This document shows positions 16,052 to 22,735 of a stretch of DNA of 39,034 nucleotides, piece after piece; position 1 is the stretch's first letter; each line of letters starts with the position of its first letter. The stretch is from Nonomuraea basaltis (GTDB lineage: Bacteria; Actinomycetota; Actinomycetes; Streptosporangiales; Streptosporangiaceae): the NCBI RefSeq assembly GCF_005893125.1, contig NZ_VCJS01000116.1, positions 1-39,034 on the forward strand, read 5' to 3'. The notes beneath the pieces were generated by a model. It worked only from the letters and a program-made list of their open reading frames with translations. It was not told the DNA's origin and searched no databases. The position numbers were made by a program, and so were the translations under genes.

Positions 16052-16813
16052 TCACGACCTCGTCGGTGTCCTGCTCCCGTTGCCCGCCCGTGCCTCGGCG
16101 GCCAGCCGGAAGAGCAGCTCGGCGATGTGCAGGTCGGCCGGATGGGTGACCTTGATGTTGAACTCGCTGCCGGGCACCAGGTGGATCGGCACCTCGGGCA
16201 GGTAACGCAGCACCACGCCGCAGTCGTCGGTGGCCGGGCGGCTGCCGAAACCGGGGTCGGCGAGCGCCCGCTCGTACGCCTCCCGGATCACCGACAACTT
16301 GAAGCACTGCGGCGTCTGGCTGCGCCGCAACCGCGACCTGTCCAGCACCTCGCCGATGACCTCGCCGTCCGGCGCCGGCGCCGCCACCAGGATCGTGTCG
16401 GAGCTCGGGATCGCCACGTTGACGGCCTGATGTGTGCGCAGGGCCCGGACACAGTCGGTGATGATCCGGGGCTCCACGAGGGGGCGTACGGCGTCGTGCA
16501 GCAGCACGTCGCACTCCTCCGTCCCCAACGCCTGCAGCGCCCGCCACGTGCTCTCGGTACGGCTCGCGCCGCCCTCCACGATCTTGCTGACCTTGCGGTA
16601 GCCGCCCTTCGCCACGATCTCGCGTACCCGGTCGGTGTAGCCCGGCGTCATGAGCACCACGATCTCGTCGATCTCCGGCGCGGCCTCGAACACGGCGATC
16701 GAGTGCTCGATGATCGTCCTGCCCGCGATCTCGACGAGCTGTTTGGGAGTGCCCAGCCCCACCCGCTGCCCCACACCGCCCGCGAGCAGCACGCCAATCG
16801 ACCGTGAATCCAT
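16052..16813 (-). CDS. IspD/TarI-like CTP:polyol-phosphate cytidylyltransferase
   Basis: The 253-residue protein has the whole IspD-type nucleotidyltransferase signature: VLLAGGVGQRVGLGTPKQL (CTP loop), VEGGASRTEST, VLLHDAVRPLVEP, RSQTPQCFK, ATDDCGVVL and NIKVTHPADLHIAELL. IspD itself makes CDP-methylerythritol for isoprenoids; TarI/Bcs1 makes CDP-ribitol for surface polymers. Its location in a teichoic-acid-like locus and the SDR remnant just after its stop favour the surface-polymer role. The final residues (GNGSRTPTRS) are unlike the family and probably derive from the deletion junction. Its ATG lies six bases after a TACGCT, so it is probably leaderless. Confidence 0.85.
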   Translation of the reverse strand: MDSRSIGVLLAGGVGQRVGLGTPKQLVEIAGRTIIEHSIAVFEAAPEIDEIVVLMTPGYTDRVREIVAKGGYRKVSKIVEGGASRTESTWRALQALGTEECDVLLHDAVRPLVEPRIITDCVRALRTHQAVNVAIPSSDTILVAAPAPDGEVIGEVLDRSRLRRSQTPQCFKLSVIREAYERALADPGFGSRPATDDCGVVLRYLPEVPIHLVPGSEFNIKVTHPADLHIAELLFRLAAEARAGNGSRTPTRS

Positions 16814-16819
16814 ACCGGC

Positions 16820-16825
16820 AGCGTA
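16820..16825 (-). promoter_or_regulatory. Candidate -10 box of a leaderless promoter for the cytidylyltransferase
   Basis: TACGCT on the minus strand is followed by exactly six bases and the ATG at 16813, the spacing that puts +1 on the A of the start codon. It forms a mirror pair with the plus-strand TACGCT at 16862-16867. Confidence 0.6.
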
Positions 16826-16861
16826 ACGGTGCTGTTCCGTGATATTGCGCTGACCGGTCGC

Positions 16862-16867
16862 TACGCT
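16862..16867 (+). promoter_or_regulatory. Candidate -10 box for the CDP-alcohol transferase gene
   Basis: TACGCT on the plus strand faces away from its twin at 16820-16825, forming a 7-bp inverted pair (CAGCGTA and TACGCTG) with 36 bases between. It would give a transcript from about 16874, leaving room for the ribosome site at 16909. Confidence 0.5.
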
Positions 16868-16908
16868 GTGGCTACGCACCCCCAAGTCCAGGCACTCCTG
16901 CCCGACCG

Positions 16909-16915
16909 GGAGGAG
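16909..16915 (+). promoter_or_regulatory. Strong ribosome binding site deciding a TTG start at 16925
   Basis: GGAGGAG lies nine bases before the in-frame TTG at 16925. It is the best ribosome site in this region and favours TTG over the upstream in-frame GTGs at 16829 and 16868. Confidence 0.55.
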
Positions 16916-16924
16916 ACCGGCGCC

Positions 16925-18343
16925 TTGCCCGACTCACTGACGAGCCGCGAGACCACGACCACGTCGGTCGTGGTGCTCGCGACGACCCCGGCGTGCAGGC
17001 TCTCCTGCGCGGACGGCACGCTGCTCGACCGGATCAGCGGTCAGCTCCAGGCGCTGCCCGTACGCGAGGTTCAGGTGGTGACCCCGGGTGGCGGCCTCGG
17101 GGCCGATCTGCGGGGCGTCGCCAAGATCGCCAGGATCGCCTCGGGTGCCGTGGCCGTGCTCCCGGCCGACCTCGTGGCCCACACCGAGGCGCTCGCGCTG
17201 CTGCTGGAGCACCCCGCACACGACACCGGGGCGCTGGTCTCCCACGACGCGACCGCGGGTCCCATGCGGCCGCCCGTACGCGTCGAGGGCGGCAAGATCG
17301 TCGCCGCGGGCAGCTCGTTCCACCTCGTCCCCGAGGCGAACGCCACGTTCAGGGGCGTGCTGCAGGCGGGCGAGGCCGACCTGGCCACGCTGGCCGACGT
17401 CGCGGAGGAGCTGGCCGAGCTGGCCGACACCGGCAAGCTCGGCCCCGTCACCCCGGTCGAGGCGGTGGACCTGCTGCTGGTCGGGCTGGTCAGGACGGGC
17501 GTGGCGGTGCGCGCGGCCGGCATCGGGCCGCTGCACGCCGACCGCGTGGCCGGCCAGAACGCCGCCGACTCCGCCGTCACCCGGCTGGCCGACGTGGACG
17601 AGGCCAGGGTCAGGCTCGACACCTCCGTCAAGCGGGACGACGGCTTCTTCGCCACCTTCTTCGTCTCCACCTGGTCGCGCCACCTGATCCGGCCCGCCGC
17701 CAAGCTCAAGCTCAGCCCCAACACCGTCACGGGCATCTCCATCGGTTTGGCCTTGCTGGCGGCCGTCTGGTTCTCCGCCGGCACGCAAGGCGGGCGGCTG
17801 GCCGGAGCGCTGCTGCTCTACCTGTCGTTCGTGCTCGACTGCCTCGACGGCCAGCTCGCCCGCTACACCCGTACGTTCTCCGCGTTCGGCGCCTGGGCGG
17901 ACGGCATGGCGGACCGGCTGAAGGAGTACGCCGTCTACATCGGCCTGGCCTTCGGCTTCGCCGACCCCGGCATCTGGCCCCTCGCCGTGGCCGCGATGAT
18001 CATACAGGTCGTCCGGCACGCCATCGACTACAGCTACGCCGGGGCCGTCGCCGACGCCGCCCGGATCGGCGCGACCTGGGGCCGGCCGCCCCGCTCCCTG
18101 CTGGAGTCGGCCGGCGCCAGGCCCGCGGGCGGCGTGCTCGGGCTCGCCCGGCGCCTGGAGCGCCAGCCGGTCACGCGCTGGCTCAAGAAGATCGTCGTCC
18201 TGCCGATCGGCGAGCGGACCGCGCTGATCGCCGTCACCGCCGCCGGCTGGAACGCCAGGGTGACGTTCCTGGCGCTGCTCTGCTGGGGCGGCGCGGCGGC
18301 CCTCTACCAGCTCGCCGGACGGATGATGAGGTCGGCACGATGA
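16925..18343 (+). CDS. Nucleotidyltransferase-like domain fused to CDP-alcohol phosphatidyltransferase
   Basis: The 472-residue protein has an N-terminal half (about 1-235) that looks like a worn nucleotidyltransferase fold (SVVVLATTP, GTLLDRISGQLQALP, AVAVLPADLVAH) without the G-x-G-x-R loop, so it may no longer bind CTP. The C-terminal half is a membrane CDP-alcohol transferase with the full motif DCLDGQLAR...G...D...D: Asp305, Asp308, Asp326 and Asp330 are all present. The layout recalls the inositol-1-phosphate cytidylyltransferase/di-inositol-phosphate synthase fusions. The reaction would join a CDP-alcohol to an alcohol acceptor with release of CMP. Its stop overlaps the next gene (ATGA). 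The transferase class is secure; the substrates are not. Confidence 0.8.
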   Translation: MPDSLTSRETTTTSVVVLATTPACRLSCADGTLLDRISGQLQALPVREVQVVTPGGGLGADLRGVAKIARIASGAVAVLPADLVAHTEALALLLEHPAHDTGALVSHDATAGPMRPPVRVEGGKIVAAGSSFHLVPEANATFRGVLQAGEADLATLADVAEELAELADTGKLGPVTPVEAVDLLLVGLVRTGVAVRAAGIGPLHADRVAGQNAADSAVTRLADVDEARVRLDTSVKRDDGFFATFFVSTWSRHLIRPAAKLKLSPNTVTGISIGLALLAAVWFSAGTQGGRLAGALLLYLSFVLDCLDGQLARYTRTFSAFGAWADGMADRLKEYAVYIGLAFGFADPGIWPLAVAAMIIQVVRHAIDYSYAGAVADAARIGATWGRPPRSLLESAGARPAGGVLGLARRLERQPVTRWLKKIVVLPIGERTALIAVTAAGWNARVTFLALLCWGGAAALYQLAGRMMRSAR

Positions 18344-18963
18344 TCTCGATCCACATGACCCGCGTCCCCAGCAGCATTGTCGTGGCCTACCGCGACGACG
18401 GCCCGCTCTCGCGCGCCATGGGCCTGCTCGTGGCCGGGCAGTTGCCGCCGCTGCCGCCGGTGATCGCGGGCACGTTCGTCACCGGAGTGCTGCTGCTGCT
18501 CGGCGTCGCGGGCACGGACGGGCTCGCGGTGTTCGCGCCGGCCGTGACGCTGCTGCTGGCCGGGCCGGGCAGCACCCATCCGCACGACGGCCGGCTCGAC
18601 TGGCTCGTCCCGCCGACCCTGCGGGTGATCGAGTACACCTTCGTCGCGGCCTGCGGGTTCGCGCACGAGGTGCACCCCCTGCTGGTCTTCCTGCTGCTCG
18701 GCGCACTGGCCTTCCACCACTATGATCTTGTCTACCGGCTGCGGCAGCGCGTCTACCCGCCGCCCTGGCTGGCTACGCTGGGGCTCGGCTGGGACGGCCG
18801 GATGATGGTGGTCTCGCTCGTCGCCCTCATGGGGCCGATGACCGTCGGCTACGTGGCGCTCGCGGTCTACCTGTGGGCGCTGTTCGGCTGGGAGAGCCTG
18901 ACCTGCTGGCTGGCCTCGCCCCGATCCGGGGTGGAAACGGCCGATATGGGAACGCAAGACTAA
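18340..18963 (+). CDS. DUF5941-like membrane protein
   Basis: This 207-residue protein has about five hydrophobic segments (PPLPPVIAGTFVTGVLLLL, AVFAPAVTLLLAG, HPLLVFLLLGALAF, MMVVSLVALMGPMTVGYVAL) and a central HHYDLVYRLRQR. It matches my recollection of the DUF5941 region found at the C-terminus of CDP-alcohol transferase proteins in other actinomycetes; here it is a separate gene translated through a four-base overlap with the preceding one. It is likely a membrane partner of that transferase. No catalytic motif is recognised. Confidence 0.65.
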   Translation: MISIHMTRVPSSIVVAYRDDGPLSRAMGLLVAGQLPPLPPVIAGTFVTGVLLLLGVAGTDGLAVFAPAVTLLLAGPGSTHPHDGRLDWLVPPTLRVIEYTFVAACGFAHEVHPLLVFLLLGALAFHHYDLVYRLRQRVYPPPWLATLGLGWDGRMMVVSLVALMGPMTVGYVALAVYLWALFGWESLTCWLASPRSGVETADMGTQD

Positions 18964-18982
18964 CGCTGGATTACCCGCGGAG

Positions 18983-19010
18983 GGCCGAAAGGGAACTACC
19001 CTTTGGGGCC
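18983..19010. repeat. Stem-loop between the DUF5941 gene and the next cytidylyltransferase
   Basis: AAAGGG at 18988-18993 pairs with CCCTTT at 18999-19004 around a five-base loop. An outer GGCC pair (18983-18986 with 19007-19010) extends the stem past a small bulge. It starts 19 bases after the DUF5941 stop and has no T-tract. It could be an actinomycete terminator or a leader structure. A second small inverted repeat, GTAAC-GAA-GTTAC, lies at 19043-19055. Confidence 0.45.
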
Positions 19011-19088
19011 TACGGTGCGCTGCGTTCAGCAGCCCGCCATGCGTAACGAAGTTACATGTAGTAGTCATGCTCGACTGAGGAGTGCACG

Positions 19089-19823
19089 TTGCTCGGAATG
19101 GTTCTGGCCGCTGGGGCCGGACGACGCCTGCGGCCGTACACCGACACGCTGCCAAAGGCGCTCGTGCCGGTCGACGGCGAAACCACGATCATGGACATCT
19201 CGCTGCGCAACCTCGCCGAGGTGGACCTGCGGGAGGTCGTGGTCGTCGTCGGGTACGCGGCGCAGGCCGTGCATGAGCGCAAGGAGGCCCTGGAGAAGCG
19301 CCACGGCGTCAAGCTCACCCTCGTGCACAACGACAAGGCCGAGGAGTGGAACAACGCCTACTCCCTGTGGTGCGCCCGCGACTACTTCGCGCAGGGCGCG
19401 CTGCTGGTCAACGGCGACACCGTGCACCCGGTCTCGGTCGAGAAGACGCTCCTGTCCGCCCCCGAGTCGAGCGACATCCTGCTCGCGGTCGACAACGTCA
19501 AGCGGCTCGCCGACGAGGAGATGAAGGTCACGCTCTCGCCCGAGGGCTCGCTGCGGCGCATCACCAAGCTGATGGACCCGGCCGAGGCCTACGGCGAATA
19601 CATCGGCGCCACCCTCATCAGGCCCGGCGCCGCCGACAAGCTGGCCGACGCGTTGAAGGCCACCTTCGAGCGCGACCCGCAGCTCTACTACGAGGACGGC
19701 TACCAGGAGATGGTCGAGCGCGGCGAGCAGATCCACGTCGCGCCCATCGGCGACGTCGACTGGGTCGAAGTGGACAACCACGACGACCTGGCCAAGGCGC
19801 GCACCATAGCCGTTCGCTACTGA
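19089..19823 (+). CDS. LicC/IPCT-like sugar- or polyol-phosphate cytidylyltransferase
   Basis: The 244-residue enzyme opens MLGMVLAAGAGRRLRPYTDT and then LPKALVPV, the nucleotide loop and catalytic lysine of the nucleotidyltransferase family. EEWNNAYSLWCAR (about 85-97) is typical of the phosphocholine, aminoethylphosphonate and inositol-1-phosphate cytidylyltransferases. NGDT (Asp110) and VDWVEVDNHDDL near the end supply metal ligands. It should make a CDP-linked small alcohol from CTP. A GAGGAG precedes the TTG start. It sits eleven bases before the glycerol-1-phosphate dehydrogenase gene, so activation of that enzyme's product is a natural guess; inositol phosphate is the main alternative. 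Confidence 0.85.
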   Translation: MLGMVLAAGAGRRLRPYTDTLPKALVPVDGETTIMDISLRNLAEVDLREVVVVVGYAAQAVHERKEALEKRHGVKLTLVHNDKAEEWNNAYSLWCARDYFAQGALLVNGDTVHPVSVEKTLLSAPESSDILLAVDNVKRLADEEMKVTLSPEGSLRRITKLMDPAEAYGEYIGATLIRPGAADKLADALKATFERDPQLYYEDGYQEMVERGEQIHVAPIGDVDWVEVDNHDDLAKARTIAVRY

Positions 19824-19833
19824 GGGGGAGCGG

Positions 19834-20892
19834 ATGCCGCTTCTAGCCAGGATGCTGCCGGCGCCCCTGACCATGCAGGTCAGGCGCGGCGCGGTGGCCG
19901 AGCTCGGCGCTCTGCTGGCCGACAGCCGCGTGGCGACCTCCGGCAGGGTCGCCGTGGCCGTCGGCCGGGGCCAGGGCGACCACATCGAGAGCCTGATCGC
20001 GCCCCAACTGGATGAGGCCGAGGTGTTCAGGGTGGCCGACGGGTCGGTCGACGCGGCCGTCTCGCTCGGCGCCGACCTGCGCAAGGGCGCCTACGAGGTG
20101 GTGGTGGGCGTCGGCGGCGGCAAGACGATCGACGCGACCAAATACGCCGCGTCGCTCGCCGGCATCCCGATGGTCGCGGTGGCCACCAATCTGTCCCACG
20201 ACGGCATCTGCTCACCCACCGCCTCCCTCGTCTACGAGGGCGGCAAGGGCACGTTCGGGGTGCCGATGCCGCTGGCGATCCTGGTCGACCTGGACTTCGT
20301 GCACAGCGCGCCGAAGTCGCTCGTCAGGGCGGGCGTGGGCGACGTGGTGAGCAACCTGTCGGCCATCGAGGACTGGCAGCTCGGCAACATCGAGCGTGGC
20401 GAGCCGATCGACGGGCTGGCCTGCTCCATGGCGCGCACGGCCGCCGAGGCGCTCATCGGCCGCACCGACTCCATCGAGTCCGACGCGTTCCTGACCGTGC
20501 TGGCCGAATCCTTGATCCTTTCCGGGATGTCCATGGTGATCGCGGGCTCGTCGCGGCCCGCGAGCGGTGGAGACCATGAGATCCTTCATGCCGTGGATCA
20601 GCTCTTTCCCGGCACCTCCAACCATGGCGAGCTCGCCGGGATCGGTGCCGCCTTCTGCTTCTTCCTGCGCGAGGACAAGGCGCGGGTCCAGCAGGTCGTG
20701 GACTGCCTGCGCAGGCACGAGCTGCCGGTCGTGCCCGCCGACATCGGGCTGAGCGCAGAGCAGTTCGCCGAGGCCGTCGCACTTGCGCCGGCCACCCGTC
20801 CCGGCCGTTACACGATTCTCGAGCACCTGCGCATGCAGGACTCGGAGATCCAGGATCGGGTGGGGGACTATGTCCGTGCCTTCGGTCGCTGA
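19834..20892 (+). CDS. sn-Glycerol-1-phosphate dehydrogenase family (EgsA/AraM type)
   Basis: This 352-residue protein carries the signatures of the G1P dehydrogenase branch of iron-containing alcohol dehydrogenases: GVGGGKTIDATKYAA (NAD-binding, about 92-106), ATNLSHDGICSPTASL (117-132), GVGDVVSN (Asp170), SGGDHEILHA (His248) and TSNHGELAGIG (His264). Asp170 to His248 has the same 78-residue spacing as the Asp148/His226 metal ligands of archaeal enzymes. The reaction is reduction of dihydroxyacetone phosphate to sn-glycerol-1-phosphate in the cytosol. GGGGGAG precedes the ATG. It is flanked by a cytidylyltransferase and a CDP-alcohol transferase that starts inside its end. A related dehydroquinate-synthase-like activity on another keto-polyol phosphate cannot be ruled out. 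Confidence 0.85.
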   Translation: MPLLARMLPAPLTMQVRRGAVAELGALLADSRVATSGRVAVAVGRGQGDHIESLIAPQLDEAEVFRVADGSVDAAVSLGADLRKGAYEVVVGVGGGKTIDATKYAASLAGIPMVAVATNLSHDGICSPTASLVYEGGKGTFGVPMPLAILVDLDFVHSAPKSLVRAGVGDVVSNLSAIEDWQLGNIERGEPIDGLACSMARTAAEALIGRTDSIESDAFLTVLAESLILSGMSMVIAGSSRPASGGDHEILHAVDQLFPGTSNHGELAGIGAAFCFFLREDKARVQQVVDCLRRHELPVVPADIGLSAEQFAEAVALAPATRPGRYTILEHLRMQDSEIQDRVGDYVRAFGR

Positions 20893-21637
20893 GCTGCGGC
20901 GGGTCGCCCAGCCCGCGGGCCACCTCGAGCGCAAGAACGGCGAGCACTGGGCGGGCGTGCTCTACATGCGCAGGCTGTCCATCTACGTCACCTGGTGGCT
21001 GACCAAGACGTCCGTCACGCCCAACCAGCTCACCTGGGTCATGACGCTGGCCGGGATCGCGGCCGGGGTCGTGCTGGCCCTGCCCGGGCTGTGGGCCGCC
21101 GTGGCCGCCGCCCTGCTCGTGCAGGTCTACCTGCTGCTGGACTGCTCAGACGGAGAGCTGGCCCGCTGGACGGGGAAGACCTCGCTGACCGGGGTCTACC
21201 TCGACCGCGTCGGCGCCTACTTCGCCGAGGCCGCGCTGCTCGCCGGGCTGGGCTGGCGAGCGTCGGCCGTCATGCCTGATTGGTATACCGTGCTGGGCTT
21301 CGCCGCCGCGCTCGGCGCGATCCTCATCAAGGCCGAGACCGACCTCGTGGACGTGGCGCGTGCCAAGGGAGGCCTGCCGACCGCCACCGAGGCGTCCGTG
21401 GGGCAGTTCCGCTCCGGGCTGCTGGGGCTGGGCAGGCGGGTGCTGTCGGCGACGAAGTTCCACCGGATCGTGCAGCCGATCGAGTTGTCCATGCTCGCGC
21501 TGGTGGCCGCGGTGATCGACGCGGTGATCGGCGATCTCGTGGCCGCCCGGGTGCTCATCGTGGCCTGCATGGTCGCCGCCGCCCTGCAAGTTGTCCTGCA
21601 TTTGGTCAGCATCCTGGCATCGAGACGGTTGACGTGA
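20870..21637 (+). CDS. CDP-alcohol phosphatidyltransferase family protein with altered last catalytic Asp
   Basis: The 255-residue membrane protein has the CDP-alcohol transferase core LDCSDGELARWTGKTSLTG then VYLDRVGAY. Asp91, Asp94, Gly95, Arg99, Gly108 and Asp112 match the DxxDGxxAR...G...DxxxD motif, but the final position is Ala116, where most family members have the catalytic Asp. About five hydrophobic helices surround it. The ATG at 20870 follows GGGTGGGGG and overlaps the dehydrogenase gene by 23 bases, so the two are tightly coupled. It should transfer an alcohol phosphate from a CDP-alcohol, possibly CDP-glycerol made from G1P. The altered residue means activity or mechanism needs direct proof. 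Confidence 0.82.
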   Translation: MSVPSVAELRRVAQPAGHLERKNGEHWAGVLYMRRLSIYVTWWLTKTSVTPNQLTWVMTLAGIAAGVVLALPGLWAAVAAALLVQVYLLLDCSDGELARWTGKTSLTGVYLDRVGAYFAEAALLAGLGWRASAVMPDWYTVLGFAAALGAILIKAETDLVDVARAKGGLPTATEASVGQFRSGLLGLGRRVLSATKFHRIVQPIELSMLALVAAVIDAVIGDLVAARVLIVACMVAAALQVVLHLVSILASRRLT

Positions 21638-21793
21638 TCTCATGTCGGAACCGAGCGAGGCCCTCGTCCGTCGTATTGATCGGACGTCCGCCGTTCGGTG
21701 GGGGTTCATCCCCGGTTCCGATACGCTTAGCTCCACCAATATCCAAATGATGCAGACCAGCAGACTCGGTGATCATGAAAGAATGCTCCGCTC
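21638..21793. promoter_or_regulatory. Intergenic region with a hairpin and a candidate -10 box
   Basis: CGTCCG and CGGACG form a 6-bp inverted repeat with a ten-base loop shortly after the transferase stop. TACGCT at 21722-21727 matches the -10 boxes used elsewhere in the cluster, though it lies about 66 bases before the next start at 21794. A separate promoter for the next gene is plausible. Confidence 0.35.
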
Positions 21794-22708
21794 GTGTTCT
21801 CAACGCGTCAGGACAGTGATTCGTTGAAGATCTCGTGCGTCATCCTCACCATGGGAAACCGGGTCGCGGAGCTGAACCGGGCGGTCGAGTCCGCGCTCAA
21901 CCAGATCGACGGCGACGTCGAGGTGGTGATCGTAGGCAATGGTGCCGACGTGCCCGAGGTGTCGGCGAAGCCACCCGAGGGGTCGGCCGCGGTCGTGAAA
22001 ACGATCCGGCTCGACCAGAACACGGGCATCCCCGCAGGCCGCAATCGCGGCGTGGAGGAGTGCTCGGGAGACGTCGTGTTGTTCCTCGACGACGACGGCT
22101 GGTACGCCAGCCAGAAGGTCGTCGCGCACGTGCGCGACCGCTTCGCCACCGAGCCCGACCTCGCGGTGATCTCCTTCCGCGTCATGGACCCCGACGGCGG
22201 CATCGGCCAACGGCGGCACGTCCCCCGGCTGCGCGCGGGCGACCCGCAGCGCTCTTCGCCCGTCACGACGTTCCTCGGCGGCGCCTCCGCCATCAGGCGC
22301 TCGGCGTTCCTCCAGGTGGGCGGCCTGCCCGAGCGGTTCTTCTACGCTCACGAGGAGACCGACCTGGCCTGGCGGCTGCTGGGCGAGGGCTACCGGATCG
22401 AATACGACGCCGAGACAGTGATGTACCACCCTCAGGTGCCGCCGACCCGGCACGCCGAGTTCTACCGGCTCAACGCCCGCAACCGCGTATGGCTGGCCCG
22501 CCGCAACCTGCCGTGGCCGCTGGCGGTGCTCTACCTGACCAACTGGATCGGGCTCACCCTCATCCGGGAGCGCGGGTCCGGGGTCGCGCTCAAGTCGTGG
22601 TTCCGCGGCTTCCTGGAGGGCCTGCGCAGCCCCGCGGGCGAGCGCCGGCCGATGGCCTGGCGTACGGCCTGGCGCATGGTCAAGCTCGGCCGCCCGCCGA
22701 TCGTCTGA
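21794..22708 (+). CDS. Family 2 glycosyltransferase
   Basis: The 304-residue protein has a GT-A core: ISCVILTMGNRVAELNRAVES, a nucleotide-binding LDQNTGIPAGRNRGVE, the metal motif LFLDDDGWY (DxD), GGASAIRRSAFLQVGG, and HEETDLAWRLL, the acceptor-side ED motif. It resembles rhamnosyl- and galactofuranosyl-type transferases working on lipid-linked intermediates. The start is uncertain: GTG at 21794 has little ribosome site, and a TTG at 21824 follows AGGA, ten residues later. It closes the rightward polyol-phosphate block. Confidence 0.85.
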   Translation: MFSTRQDSDSLKISCVILTMGNRVAELNRAVESALNQIDGDVEVVIVGNGADVPEVSAKPPEGSAAVVKTIRLDQNTGIPAGRNRGVEECSGDVVLFLDDDGWYASQKVVAHVRDRFATEPDLAVISFRVMDPDGGIGQRRHVPRLRAGDPQRSSPVTTFLGGASAIRRSAFLQVGGLPERFFYAHEETDLAWRLLGEGYRIEYDAETVMYHPQVPPTRHAEFYRLNARNRVWLARRNLPWPLAVLYLTNWIGLTLIRERGSGVALKSWFRGFLEGLRSPAGERRPMAWRTAWRMVKLGRPPIV

Positions 22709-22735
22709 GCCCCCGGCCGATCGCCGAGCGCGGGG

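Noticed and set aside
16052..16813. Housekeeping IspD of the isoprenoid (MEP) pathway
   Set aside because: The signature fits, but the SDR remnant and surface-polymer neighbours favour a TarI/Bcs1-type role. IspD activity is not excluded.
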